Notes: generated by a model from the sequence alone, not told the origin. A stretch of 64,000 nucleotides of DNA from an uncultured Clostridia bacterium (GCA_945874765.1 CAMCHQ010000002.1:143535-207534); one strand, 5' to 3'. Shown: positions 44,968 to 53,971, counted from the first letter of the stretch. Made by a program: numbers and translations.

Positions 44968-46239
44968 ATGTACAATTTAGTAGAACTTTTTAGTGGAATA
45001 GGTAGCCAAGCTAAGGCACTTAAAAACATAGAAATGGACATAAATGTCATAGGCACATGCGAATGGGATATTCAAGCTTTTTGTGCCTATGACGCAATAC
45101 ATAATTCCACTAAAGTACCCAAAAAGGTTCTTGAGCTTTCAAAGGATGAGTTGTTAGATGAATTATCAAAGTACACTTTAAGTAATAACGGCAAGGAAGC
45201 TATGGATATAAAATCGCTTCATGCTTATCCAGTCGAGGTTTTAAGAAAAATATATTCAGCTATTATTCGTTCGAATAACTATGTTGATATCAATTCGTTG
45301 AATGGTGATGAATTGCCAAATGACATTGATATTTTAACCTACAGTTTTCCCTGCCAAGATTTATCTAATGTCGGAGCATTTCACGGATATAATAAAGGAA
45401 TAGACAAAGATTCGGGGAGCAGGTCGAGTCTTTTATGGCAGGTTGGAAGAATACTCTCTGAAATGAAAGATTTGAATAAGGATATGCCTAGATATCTTTT
45501 AATGGAGAATGTTCCGACCTTGCTGTCAAATCGCCATAAGAAAAATTTTGACGAGTGGATTACTGATCTTTCAAATTTAGGTTATATAAGTAAGTACTAT
45601 CCCTTAAATGCACATGATTTTGGTTTGCCTCAAAATAGACCACGACTTTTAATGATTAGCGTATATGTGGGTAATGATGAAAAGAAAAGAAAAATTGTTA
45701 CCGATTTTCTTGATAAAGAACCTGCATCAATTGTTCAAGAATATCGAAATTCTAAATATTATCATAAATATAAAATTAAAGATATGCTTCGTATAGATTA
45801 TTCTATTGATAAATATTTTGATGAAGCGTGTGCTTGTAATCCAAATAGAACAGTTTCGAGAAAGAAAATATGGGATGATAATCCACAATTTGTTCTAAAA
45901 AACGGCAAATTAAATACAGATTTAGATTGTATAAGAACGATAACTACCAAGCAGGATAGAAACCCCAATTCAGGAAATTTATATTTTGATAGTGGGATTG
46001 AAGGCAGAAGCAAGTTTAGGTATTTAACTCCTAGAGAATGCCTGTTATTTATGGGATTTACTGATAAAGATTATGAAAACATAATTAAAGATAATCCGAA
46101 TCATCATGGAACTACACTGTTTCCAAGAGATAAAATAATCCGAATGGCAGGTAATAGTATTCCAGTTAAATTATTAGAAGGTATTTTTCTGCAAATAAAG
46201 AAATTGGATCAATTGTTGACGAATGATTTTATTGACTGA
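44968..46239 (+). CDS. DNA cytosine-5 methyltransferase
   Basis: The 423-aa protein has the C5-MTase motifs in order: ELFSGIGSQAKAL (I), TYSFPCQDLSNVG (IV, catalytic Cys), LLMENVPTLL (VI, Glu), LPQNRPRL (VIII) and MAGNSIPVKLLE (X). About 60 extra residues lie between motifs II and IV. It follows the AIPR gene after 78 bases and should protect host DNA from the Z1-associated nuclease. The sequence it methylates cannot be read from the protein. Confidence 0.92.
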   Translation: MYNLVELFSGIGSQAKALKNIEMDINVIGTCEWDIQAFCAYDAIHNSTKVPKKVLELSKDELLDELSKYTLSNNGKEAMDIKSLHAYPVEVLRKIYSAIIRSNNYVDINSLNGDELPNDIDILTYSFPCQDLSNVGAFHGYNKGIDKDSGSRSSLLWQVGRILSEMKDLNKDMPRYLLMENVPTLLSNRHKKNFDEWITDLSNLGYISKYYPLNAHDFGLPQNRPRLLMISVYVGNDEKKRKIVTDFLDKEPASIVQEYRNSKYYHKYKIKDMLRIDYSIDKYFDEACACNPNRTVSRKKIWDDNPQFVLKNGKLNTDLDCIRTITTKQDRNPNSGNLYFDSGIEGRSKFRYLTPRECLLFMGFTDKDYENIIKDNPNHHGTTLFPRDKIIRMAGNSIPVKLLEGIFLQIKKLDQLLTNDFID

Positions 46240-46301
46240 TACTTTCAAAATATATTTAAGATTTTTGTCAAAAAATTTATCATTGTGATGATATAGATGA
46301 A

Positions 46302-46335
46302 TTTTAGCATTGCACGATAAAACAACAATGCTAAA
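46302..46335. terminator. Hairpin after the methylase gene
   Basis: TTTAGCATTG and CAATGCTAAA form a 10-bp stem around a 13-base loop. The T run is weak, so it may be a modest terminator. Confidence 0.5.
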
Positions 46336-46431
46336 TATATTAACGGAATATTTAAGTTAAATATTTAAAATCAAATTTAATTTATGATCAAAGGTTTGAT
46401 TTATATTAAAAACTGAATATACTATTATCGC

Positions 46432-46460
46432 TTGAAATTATCACGGAATACCGTTATAAT
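46432..46460 (+). promoter_or_regulatory. Promoter of the XRE regulator gene
   Basis: TTGAAA (46432-46437) and TATAAT (46455-46460) with 17 bases between. The spacer holds TCACGGAATACCGT, an imperfect palindrome that could be an operator for the XRE protein itself. Confidence 0.55.
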
Positions 46461-46480
46461 TTGATTAAGGTGGTGATAGC

Positions 46481-47050
46481 GTGAACGTTAATTATTTAGT
46501 TGCCGAAAAGCAAATTTCTAAATACAATTTATCAAAATCAACAGGCATACCGTACTCTACTATAAGCGATATTTGCAATGGGAAAACTACGCTTGAAAAT
46601 TGCAACGCTAAAACCGTTTATGAGCTGTCAAAATTCTTTGATGTTTCAATGGAAGATTTGCTTTATAAAGACAATGATGTTCGTTATGATTTCGAGGCTT
46701 TTAAGAGTAATGTTCGCCATCAGCTTAAAGAATTGGGCTTCAAAAAATTCATTGTGTCTGTTTTGAAAACTGATAAAGTTACCGATTATATGAACAAAAA
46801 ATGGTACCCTGAAGCATTGTATCTATTGGCAATGCTTGATTATGTCAGCAGGATAAATAATATTCCTATTTGCAAAAAATACAATTCGTATCGTTCTGCA
46901 AAGCTTAGTGAAGTTATTTACCCGGCAAGTGTTGTAGCCGAGGCAAAGGTTATGAATGATGAGAGCGTTTTGAAGGATTCTATTACTAATTCTATACCTG
47001 AGTTTATGCGTTTTAATATTGTTGAAAGCGAAGTGCTTGATGTTGCATAA
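46481..47050 (+). CDS. XRE-family HTH protein, probable antitoxin/regulator
   Basis: The 189-aa protein starts at GTG 46481 after AAGGTGGTGATAGC. Residues 1-65 are a Cro/C1 HTH (ISKYNLSKSTGIPYSTISDI and YELSKFFDVSMEDLLY). The C-terminal 110 residues (KWYPEALYLLAMLDYVSRIN) match the regulator that often pairs with a downstream nucleotidyltransferase-type toxin gene. The next frame overlaps its stop, as in a toxin-antitoxin pair, but is broken here. Confidence 0.7.
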   Translation: MNVNYLVAEKQISKYNLSKSTGIPYSTISDICNGKTTLENCNAKTVYELSKFFDVSMEDLLYKDNDVRYDFEAFKSNVRHQLKELGFKKFIVSVLKTDKVTDYMNKKWYPEALYLLAMLDYVSRINNIPICKKYNSYRSAKLSEVIYPASVVAEAKVMNDESVLKDSITNSIPEFMRFNIVESEVLDVA

Positions 47051-47179
47051 TGATATTCAAAAGAATATGGTTGACATATATCTCAAAGAACTTGCAAAGG
47101 AATTCAATTTGAAGAAAAATATGAAAATGTTTTGAACGAAGATAATGTAGATGACATTATAAATAAATTAATTGATTAA
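47040..47179 (+). pseudogene. Deleted partner (toxin-like) gene of the XRE protein
   Basis: An ATG at 47040 overlaps the XRE 3' end and opens MLHNDIQKNMVDIYLKELAK, but stops after 31 codons at TGA 47135. A second frame then reads FEEKYENVLNEDNVDDIINK to a TAA at 47179. This fits a gene with a large internal deletion and frameshift, keeping only its first and last codons. An AbiEii-type partner would fit the context, but the remnant is too short to prove it. Confidence 0.5.
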
Positions 47180-47217
47180 AAAAAGAGCCGAGAGGGGACA
47201 CCTCTTTGCTCTTTTTT
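47179..47217 (+). terminator. Terminator after the XRE unit
   Basis: AAAAAAGAGC (47179-47188) pairs with GCTCTTTTTT (47208-47217), with an inner GAGAGG/CCTCT stem. Confidence 0.8.
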
Positions 47218-47227
47218 ATGGTTGTGC

Positions 47228-47342
47228 AAGGTTCATTTAACTTTGAAACTATTTTTTCTTTTTCGCCGCTTCCTGTTGTGTTCAACCTCATTAGTGGTAA
47301 GTCATACTTTGCGAAAATGCCGTCTTTTAAAATATCCCTTTG
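47228..47342 (-). pseudogene. 3' remnant of a DUF2726-like gene, copy 2
   Basis: The minus strand encodes KDGIFAKYDLPLMRLNTTGS, then GEKEKIVSKLNE, the C-terminal end of a DUF2726-type protein. A stop lies just upstream in frame and the last residues are altered. Bases 47231-47293 repeat 31271-31333 with three mismatches. It may mark the far end of element 2. Confidence 0.55.
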
Positions 47343-47377
47343 ATAAGATTATACCAAGGTTTTAGGAATCATAATAA

Positions 47378-47490
47378 GAAACTTTGGAGTTTGAAGAGTG
47401 GCTTGAGAGTAGTTTTCCGAATAGAATCAAGAAAAACAAATAACTATAATTAACCTTACGGAGCCGTTCGAGTAACAGCTCCGTTTTGTT
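47378..47490 (+). pseudogene. Short 3' gene fragment with its terminator
   Basis: A plus-strand frame of about 21 codons (ETLEFEEWLESSFPNRIKKN) ends at TAA 47443, followed by a clear terminator (ACGGAGC with GCTCCGT, 47458-47484, then TTTTG). It looks like the tail of a lost gene. No family can be assigned. Confidence 0.35.
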
Positions 47491-47603
47491 TTGAGTTTTT
47501 CTTGCTTTCCCCTTATAAATCCGCAATAATCATTGCTTTTAAGCGTTCTGTGTGATATACTAAACTTGTATAATTGTAACTATCTGAAAGCGAGGAAAAT
47601 CTA

Positions 47604-47792
47604 ATGGATTCTAACATCGAGCGCTGGTACTCAATGAAAGAAATATGCGAATATCTTGGCGTCAGTCGTGATACCGTACTTGATTGGATAGAAAGAAGAA
47701 ATATGCCCGCAGCAAAAATCGGACGCCTTTGGAAATTCAAAGTCAGCGAAATTGACGCTTGGATGAAGTCCGGTATTGCAGCGGATAAATAA
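47604..47792 (+). CDS. Excisionase-family HTH DNA-binding protein
   Basis: The 62-aa protein is a single winged helix of the Xis/MerR type: MKEICEYLGVSRDTVLDWIE, then MPAAKIGRLWKFKVSEIDAW. The ribosome site is GCGAGGAAAA. It is followed after 19 bases by the HEPN-like gene and then Fic, so it may repress that unit rather than act in excision. Confidence 0.75.
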   Translation: MDSNIERWYSMKEICEYLGVSRDTVLDWIERRNMPAAKIGRLWKFKVSEIDAWMKSGIAADK

Positions 47793-47811
47793 TCAAATTT
47801 CGGAGGCATAT

Positions 47812-48297
47812 ATGAGTTTTATTGAATCTTACAAGCATCTTGATAAAATATGCGGAGAAATGTTTGAAACTCAATATGGAGTATCCGCCTATATAGAGGA
47901 AATGCTAAACAATCCTCGTGGTTCTTTTCTTGTCAGAGGATGGGAAAATGATTTAAAACAACTAAAGCACTATCGTTGGATTAGGAATCAAATAGTACAC
48001 GAACCCGATTGCTACGAAGAAACTATGTGCGAAGCCGGAGACGATGAATGGCTTGATGATTTTTATGAAAGAATAATAAATCAAACTGATCCGCTTGCAA
48101 TGTATTTTCAAGCAACAAAACCACATCCTGTCGCAAAATCCGCACAAAATCACGAACCGGCTCAACTGCAATATACATATTCTAAACAGCCTAGCCAACC
48201 AAAACATAAATCAAAAAAGGTCGTAAGATGGATTGTGTTTTCAATTATCGTGGCTATTGTTCTACTGTACTTAGTACTTAAATACTTTATCAATTGA
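47812..48297 (+). CDS. HEPN-like protein with C-terminal membrane anchor
   Basis: The start is ATG 47812 after CGGAGG. The 161-aa protein has a helical domain with YRWIRNQIVHEPD; R58-N-Q-I-V-H63 fits the HEPN ribonuclease motif R-polar-x3-H. A linker rich in Gln, Pro and Lys follows, then one membrane segment at the C-terminus (VVRWIVFSIIVAIVLLYLVL). HEPN toxins cut RNA and are silenced by partner nucleotidyl- or adenylyl-transferases. The next gene encodes a Fic protein, an AMP-transferring enzyme. The pairing is suggestive but unproven. Confidence 0.6.
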   Translation: MSFIESYKHLDKICGEMFETQYGVSAYIEEMLNNPRGSFLVRGWENDLKQLKHYRWIRNQIVHEPDCYEETMCEAGDDEWLDDFYERIINQTDPLAMYFQATKPHPVAKSAQNHEPAQLQYTYSKQPSQPKHKSKKVVRWIVFSIIVAIVLLYLVLKYFIN

Positions 48298-48313
48298 TTT
48301 TGGAGGTGCAAAT

Positions 48314-49399
48314 ATGCCTGACAAGAATTGGCAATTTGAACTTGAAGAATATATAAAGCAAGGCGAACCCGACAAGGCTGAAAAAAGCGAAGCGTGGCAA
48401 ACTGCCATCGGTTTGCAGGCTGTTGACGGGCTGAATACATCTGACTATTTGTTAGACACCGCCAAAGAGCATATCGAAGGTAAAATCACAATCGACGAGG
48501 CTCAAAAGCGTATTCACAGTTACTATGAGCAGCGTTCTGTACGCACCGAAACGGAAAATGAAACCAAAGAAGCGGACATTGTTTCGGTAAGAATTGCAAA
48601 GTTGTTGGGAGAAAAGGCGTTTCAATTTTCTCCTGCCGAGTGGCTTTCGATTCATCGCAGATTGTTCGAGGGCGTGTTCAGTCACGCAGGACAAGTCAGG
48701 CAGTACAACATCACAAAGAAAGAGTGGGTTCTGAACGGCGATACAGTTACCTATGCGGATTGGAACAGTATTAAGGAAACTTTGGATTACGATTTTTCCA
48801 CAGAAAAGCAATTTTCTTATGAGGGTTTGTCCGTAGATGAAGCTGTAAAGCATTTAGCTAAATTTGCTTCGGATATTTGGCAAATTCACCCGTTCAGCGA
48901 GGGAAACACCCGTGCAACTGCCGTGTTTATGATAAAATATATGAAAACATTCGGCTTTAGCGTAAACAACGACGCATTCGAGAAAAATTCTTGGTATTTT
49001 CGTAATGCGCTGGTTCGTGCTAATTACAATAACTTGCAAAAAGGCGTCCATTCAACAACTAAGTTTTTGGAAATGTTCTTTTCAAATCTTTTGCTCGGCA
49101 CAAACTACGAATTAAAAAATCGCTATATGCATGTTGATTTTGTGGATGAAAACAATTCCAAAAGTATCAACCCAAAAGTTCCAAAGTATCAATTTGATAC
49201 TTTAGACTGTACTTTAGAAGAACTTGCGGTTTTAGAATTAGTGGCAAAGGACCCAACTATAAAACAGCAAGAGCTTGTAGAAGCAACCGGAAAATCTATT
49301 GCAACCATAAAGCGAATTATGAAATCCCTGCAGGATAAAAACTATATCCGCCGTGAAAGCGGCAAGAGATATGGTAAATGGGAAATGTTGGTGCTATAA
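48314..49399 (+). CDS. Fic-family protein with C-terminal winged helix
   Basis: The 361-aa protein carries a Fic core with the catalytic motif IHPFSEGNTRA (His at about residue 192), the usual HPFxxGNxR loop that binds Mg-ATP and transfers AMP. The C-terminal 60 residues form a winged-helix (IKQQELVEATGKSIATIKRI). No evident inhibitory (S/T)xxxE(G/N) helix is seen. It starts 16 bases after the HEPN-like gene with TGGAGGTG and is probably cotranscribed with it. Confidence 0.85.
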   Translation: MPDKNWQFELEEYIKQGEPDKAEKSEAWQTAIGLQAVDGLNTSDYLLDTAKEHIEGKITIDEAQKRIHSYYEQRSVRTETENETKEADIVSVRIAKLLGEKAFQFSPAEWLSIHRRLFEGVFSHAGQVRQYNITKKEWVLNGDTVTYADWNSIKETLDYDFSTEKQFSYEGLSVDEAVKHLAKFASDIWQIHPFSEGNTRATAVFMIKYMKTFGFSVNNDAFEKNSWYFRNALVRANYNNLQKGVHSTTKFLEMFFSNLLLGTNYELKNRYMHVDFVDENNSKSINPKVPKYQFDTLDCTLEELAVLELVAKDPTIKQQELVEATGKSIATIKRIMKSLQDKNYIRRESGKRYGKWEMLVL

Positions 49400-49456
49400 C
49401 TAATTAATACAGTTAAACTATAAAAACAAATTCTTTTATTTGGAGAAATAAAACCA

Positions 49457-49594
49457 ATGACTATATTTCAGCAAAATGAAATTGAAAAAAGAATAGATAT
49501 TTTAGAGGATGATATTTCAGATATTGATCCAATAATACTACGAATATTGTTAAAAGATTTGGCGTTTTATGAATGCTATTATAGATTAAACTAA
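49457..49594 (+). CDS. Small acidic protein, 45 aa
   Basis: The frame from ATG 49457 follows TGGAGAAATAAAACC and encodes MTIFQQNEIEKRIDILEDDI and so on to YECYYRLN. It is acidic and helical, possibly an antitoxin or a small regulator. It sits between Fic and the 687-aa protein gene, 37 bases before the latter's start. No family is recognised. Confidence 0.45.
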   Translation: MTIFQQNEIEKRIDILEDDISDIDPIILRILLKDLAFYECYYRLN

Positions 49595-49631
49595 TATTTT
49601 CGGTTAATATGTTATAAGGAGATAATACAAT

Positions 49632-51695
49632 ATGCCTATTCCTGAAGAACAAAAAATAAAACTTGAAAGTATGCAAATTAAAGGCATACGATCTATGATT
49701 TGGCAAAACATTGAAAAAGAAAATATTGAATCTCGTTTACTTCAAATCAAAAAGCAAAGCTATACAAATGATCTTCAAAAATTAGTAAATTCGCAAAGCA
49801 GAGCTGTTTTAATTGAATTGATTGAAATGTCGCCCGAAATATATCCTCAAACCATTGATGCGACATATGAAAAGTACAGATATGGATTAAAACCCGGTTT
49901 TACGCTATTTTGGGCTAAACAAAGCAACGATATTTCTTTTGATAAAGGCTCATTGGAAACAAAAATCAAAGAATTTATTTCAGCTCAAGAATACAAAGAA
50001 GACGATAAGTACAAAAACATTGAATTCGTGTCAATAATTGAATTCGACGGTACATATGAAATCTCATTATCATACCTTCAAAAATTTAACTACATAAATA
50101 AAGATGGTGAATTCACATATATTTATATGATGAAAGAATGCTTTGTTTGGGTTGGTATAGATAAAAATTTCATTGCTATTAATAATATGCCCGAAATCCT
50201 AATGAATGCTTTGAAACGCTTCTTTAGTAGTCTATATTCGGCAAATATTACTAATATTAAAATTACAAGTAAATTGCTAGAAAAGGTTTTTTCTAGCGAC
50301 AAGACGAAAAGGGTTACCATGCATAATGCTAACCCGCCCGAAACCCAATTAGAAAAAATCACATTTGCAGATCAAAATCTAGGCGATAAAAAAGATTGTA
50401 TTCCTGACGGATATGAAGATTATGACATAACAAATACGCAATATGTCGAAGATATAGATGAGAACACAACTGGTACATTGGGCGTTAATTGTAATAAAGG
50501 TAAGCTGTATTTATCTAAAAGTTTGACCGCATCACAGTTTAGGATGTGGAGTACCAAAAAAATCAATAGCATAATTTCTTTTTTTCAGAACTCATCAGAT
50601 GTAACATTAGAAACTGTGTCCGGTTTTAATATGTTCTCATCATCCTCGTGGGAGGATATTAAGCAATCTTCTATACCTATCCTAAACGAAATAGCTCTTG
50701 CTATAATTTCATGTAAAAAGTCAAATATTGATTCTTGTCCAGTTTCTTTCGATTTATATAAAGCATATGTTGAATTGAACAGCAAATTCTATGAAAAAGT
50801 ATATTGCTTATGTGACACTTGCGAAGAGCCGTCTATTCCTAGTTGTCCCAACTGTGGAAGCACACATTTTGCAATAACAAAAAAGGCACCGGCAAAGATT
50901 ATTTGCAGTAATTGTGGAAAAAGCCAAGTAGGTTCTTTTGTATTTGATTGCGAAAATGGGCATACAAATACAATAGCAGATATTAATGAGGCTATTTCGT
51001 TAATCGCAACAGATAATTTTACAGAGCGACTTTTTACTACAATTAACTTATACTATCCGGATATCGTCTTTGATGACAATGAATATTTTGCTTTAAATAA
51101 TGGTTCTTTAACCATTCTTAAAAGCCCTAATTATGAAAAATTAAAGGTTTCTGATATTCAAGATTTTGCCCAGATTATCAATAGAGAACTAACGCATTCT
51201 TCTGACATGCTTCAAACATCACTGAAGAAATTAAAAGAAAAATGTTCTCATCCGACTAATGATAAATGTAGTCAGTGCAAGGATAAATCGATATGCAATA
51301 TAAGTGATGTGCAATGCATACTAAAATTGTTTGAAGGCTTTGAAGGATATACGCCACAACCACATCAAGGACACGAGTTCGGAGATGTATCAATGTTAGT
51401 GACATGCAATGGCAAAAATTCAACGTTTTTAGGTGTAGCAAAATCAGTAAATTCACGCACTCCAAAAATTACAAAAGCAAGTTTGATGGGCAGAGAAATT
51501 ATACAACAAATTATTGATGCCTTTAATGATAATAGAGCAGAAATAATTGGCGTAATTTATCCTGACATAATTGATGACCAACTTAAATATCTACTGTTCC
51601 ACGAAGCAAAAGTTCATAATAAAAAACTTGTGATTTTAGATAAAGAATTTATGCTTCATCTTTTGGATAAGTACCTTACTGATAAAAGTCTATAA
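49632..51695 (+). CDS. Unknown 687-aa protein with zinc ribbons and a possible nuclease domain
   Basis: The N-terminal half is not recognised. Around residues 395-440 two CxxC pairs appear (CDTCEEPSIPSCPNCGSTHF and ICSNCGKSQVG), typical of zinc ribbons. A third cluster (KCSQCKDKSICNISDVQC) follows near 545. The last 110 residues contain GHEFGDVSMLV, then STFLGVAKSVN, which recalls the Mrr-like restriction fold, although the usual E/Q-x-K is GVAK here. The gene has an AAGGAGATAATAC site and ends in a strong terminator. A defence or DNA-sensing role is inferred from its place in the island. Confidence 0.5.
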   Translation: MPIPEEQKIKLESMQIKGIRSMIWQNIEKENIESRLLQIKKQSYTNDLQKLVNSQSRAVLIELIEMSPEIYPQTIDATYEKYRYGLKPGFTLFWAKQSNDISFDKGSLETKIKEFISAQEYKEDDKYKNIEFVSIIEFDGTYEISLSYLQKFNYINKDGEFTYIYMMKECFVWVGIDKNFIAINNMPEILMNALKRFFSSLYSANITNIKITSKLLEKVFSSDKTKRVTMHNANPPETQLEKITFADQNLGDKKDCIPDGYEDYDITNTQYVEDIDENTTGTLGVNCNKGKLYLSKSLTASQFRMWSTKKINSIISFFQNSSDVTLETVSGFNMFSSSSWEDIKQSSIPILNEIALAIISCKKSNIDSCPVSFDLYKAYVELNSKFYEKVYCLCDTCEEPSIPSCPNCGSTHFAITKKAPAKIICSNCGKSQVGSFVFDCENGHTNTIADINEAISLIATDNFTERLFTTINLYYPDIVFDDNEYFALNNGSLTILKSPNYEKLKVSDIQDFAQIINRELTHSSDMLQTSLKKLKEKCSHPTNDKCSQCKDKSICNISDVQCILKLFEGFEGYTPQPHQGHEFGDVSMLVTCNGKNSTFLGVAKSVNSRTPKITKASLMGREIIQQIIDAFNDNRAEIIGVIYPDIIDDQLKYLLFHEAKVHNKKLVILDKEFMLHLLDKYLTDKSL

Positions 51696-51738
51696 GTAAA
51701 GGAACAACCTATAAATAATGTAGGTTGTTCCTTTACAA
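51696..51738 (+). terminator. Terminator of the 687-aa protein gene
   Basis: A perfect 16-bp stem: 51696-51711 with 51721-51736, with a 9-base loop. Confidence 0.9.
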
Positions 51739-51841
51739 TTATTTATAAATATTTCTGTTGAAACTATTTCTTGTACTATACTACGAACATTATTCATCTT
51801 CTGCACCCAGAGCATCATATCGGTAGATTTGAGTTCTTCGG

Positions 51842-52112
51842 TTACATTTCCTTTTTGGCGAGTTCATTTACCAGCTGGCGAAAAAGTTGTTGGGCTTGTT
51901 TTTCGGTATCGGCAAGGTGGGAATGGAGTTTGCCGGAAGTGAACAGATTGTAATACAAAACTTTACGGTGATGCTTTAAGTAGTTTAACCTGCGTTGACC
52001 CCACACTCCGATATAACCAGTTTCTTCTTCCGCCGGTAAAGTTAAATTAGGCAAGATAATCGCCCTGCTTAGTATATGTACCGCCGAATTGTTCAAATAA
52101 TGTATTATTCAT
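51842..52112 (-). pseudogene. tnpV: Frameshifted TnpV (transposon-encoded) protein
   Basis: From ATG 52112 (site AAAGGAGG) the frame reads MNNTLFEQFGGTYTKQGDYL and hits a stop one codon later. The neighbouring frame continues PNLTLPAEEETGYIGVWGQR and ends NELAKKEM. Together they make a complete TnpV-type protein, a marker of Firmicute transposons and integrative elements. A two-base loss at the GATTATCTTGCC junction explains the break. Confidence 0.75.
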
Positions 52113-52508
52113 AGTAAAACCTCCTTTGATACTTGAATTGTACCAAAAGAGGTTTTCTTTTGCGAATGTGCGATTTATAAATTTACAAATATAGTTCGTG
52201 CCAAAAATTACAATGAACTTTTGCAATCTGTGCCACTTTTTACAGCGAATAATGTGTATTCCAAATTTATTCGTTATATTTACTTTTTCATTTACCACCA
52301 ATTTCATTGAAATATGAAATAGATTTGTCAGGATTGAATTTTATCGAAAATAATAATTGATGCAATTATGATGCACAATTAAAAAGGCGTTGGAGATTTG
52401 ATTTCTCCAACGCTTTCGTTTTATGTTTTCTTCATATATCGATATACTAACAAACTTTCGGCTCTGTTTTAGGTTCGCTTGAACGATATTTTATATGAAA
52501 AATTTGTA
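52113..52508. other. Intergenic region with RhuM terminator
   Basis: No gene is seen. A hairpin GCGTTGGAGA/TCTCCAACGC (52387-52413) has a T run on the minus strand and would end the rhuM transcript. The rest is AT-rich. Confidence 0.6.
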
Positions 52509-53549
52509 TTAATTCGATTCTTTCTTTGCAGTTTTTTCTATTTGCTTAATAGTCTGCAAATACGCTTCTTCTACGGGCGAAAGATTTTGATTCACATATT
52601 TTTTGTATTCCTCGTTTGCTTTTTCAAGTGCTTGCTTGTGGCTGATTTTTCCTGCATTATCAAGCACTTTTCCGCCTGTTGCTTGAATCAAATTATCAAG
52701 TTGGTAAACATAATCGCTCATATATACGGGATTGTGTCGCATAGCTTGAATTTCTGCAAAATCGAAATAACCTGAAACAATGTTATTGAGCACCTTTAGC
52801 TCATCTTCATTAAGATAATTTTTAGCAACACAAATATCTTTGGCAGTTGGAAAATCGCCGTTAAAAGCCTTCATTCCCATAAACGGTTTATTTGCATCTG
52901 CACGCTCGTAAATAACTTCGGCGGCAGTATGACCGTGTGCCGCATAATGCAATTTGTTTTGAACCATTTTGAAAAAAGCAATAGTTTCGCTGCTTTTCGG
53001 ATTATAGTCAACACTTGTCGCATAAAGGTCAAGGACCTGACGATACATAACTTTTTCGGAAGAACGAATATCTCTGATTCTGTCTAAGAGTTCTTTCCAA
53101 TAATTTCCGCCACCGAGATTTTTAAGCCTTTCATCATCCATGGTGAAACCTTTTATCATATATTCCTTTAAGCGTTCGGTTGCCCAACGACGAAATTGAG
53201 TAGCAGTGATTGATTTGATTCGGTAACCAAGTGAAATAATCATGTCAAGATTGTAATGTAATTGCTCTCTTGTGACAATTCTCTCGCCTTCATTTTGAAC
53301 TGTTCGGAATTTCCGAACAGTTGAATCTTCTTCAAGCTCGCCCTCTTCAAAAATATTTTTAATATGCTCACTTACATTTGATTTGCTCGTTTGGTAAAGT
53401 TCACATAATTGTGCTTGCGTCAACCATACCGTTTCATCAACAAATCGAACATCAATTTTTGTATCACCGTCATCGGTTTGATAAATAACTATTTCGCCTT
53501 GATTATTATCTTTATTCATTTCTTTAAGATCGATTTTTTGTTCTTTCAT
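52509..53549 (-). CDS. rhuM: RhuM-family protein
   Basis: The 346-aa protein matches the RhuM family: VRFVDETVWLTQAQLCELYQ (HTH-like start), SEHIKNIFEEGELEEDSTVR, then NLDMIISLGYRIKSITATQF and RRWATERLKEYMIKGFTMDD. A Fic/DOC-like segment with KPFMGMKAF lies in the second half. First described from a Salmonella pathogenicity island, its molecular role is unclear; it is common in mobile elements and defence islands. The site GAGGATAAATCGCT precedes the ATG. Confidence 0.85.
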   Translation of the reverse strand: MKEQKIDLKEMNKDNNQGEIVIYQTDDGDTKIDVRFVDETVWLTQAQLCELYQTSKSNVSEHIKNIFEEGELEEDSTVRKFRTVQNEGERIVTREQLHYNLDMIISLGYRIKSITATQFRRWATERLKEYMIKGFTMDDERLKNLGGGNYWKELLDRIRDIRSSEKVMYRQVLDLYATSVDYNPKSSETIAFFKMVQNKLHYAAHGHTAAEVIYERADANKPFMGMKAFNGDFPTAKDICVAKNYLNEDELKVLNNIVSGYFDFAEIQAMRHNPVYMSDYVYQLDNLIQATGGKVLDNAGKISHKQALEKANEEYKKYVNQNLSPVEEAYLQTIKQIEKTAKKESN

Positions 53550-53832
53550 AGCGATTTATCCTCCTTTTATCATAGTACCATAATTGGCTTTTATATACAA
53601 CATTTTATTGTCAGCACAATTTTGGACAGTTCACATCAGATGGTGTTCATTGTATTTATTATTTGTAGATTTTGTATGTTGTTCTTAATTAAATCAATTT
53701 ATATGGTTTTGTATGTTTTTATTATGAATGGGGCTTTTATACCGCTATGCAAAATTCGTATGTAATCGGCTGAAGTTGGTTATTTTTAGCCCAATTTGTA
53801 CGCTGAAATTGCACAGTTCGTACAGGACACAT

Positions 53833-53922
53833 TACATTAACCATTTGACCGCCGACTGAACCTGCCTGCTTAGCAGTAAGGTCACCGTTGTAGCCCTGCT
53901 TGAGGTTTACACCAACCTCTCA
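53833..53922 (-). pseudogene. Fragment of an alpha/beta small acid-soluble spore protein gene
   Basis: The minus strand reads EVGVNLKQGYNGDLTAKQAG and continues SVGGQMV, the conserved core of alpha/beta SASPs, which coat spore DNA. The frame has a stop just upstream and drifts to unrelated sequence downstream. The N-terminal part would lie where recombinase 2 now begins. It is a remnant, and it shows that the host lineage makes spores or has taken DNA from one that does. Confidence 0.65.
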
Positions 53923-53971
53923 GTGCGTTTGTTTACATATTAAAATGCACCGATTTCATCAAGATATTCAA

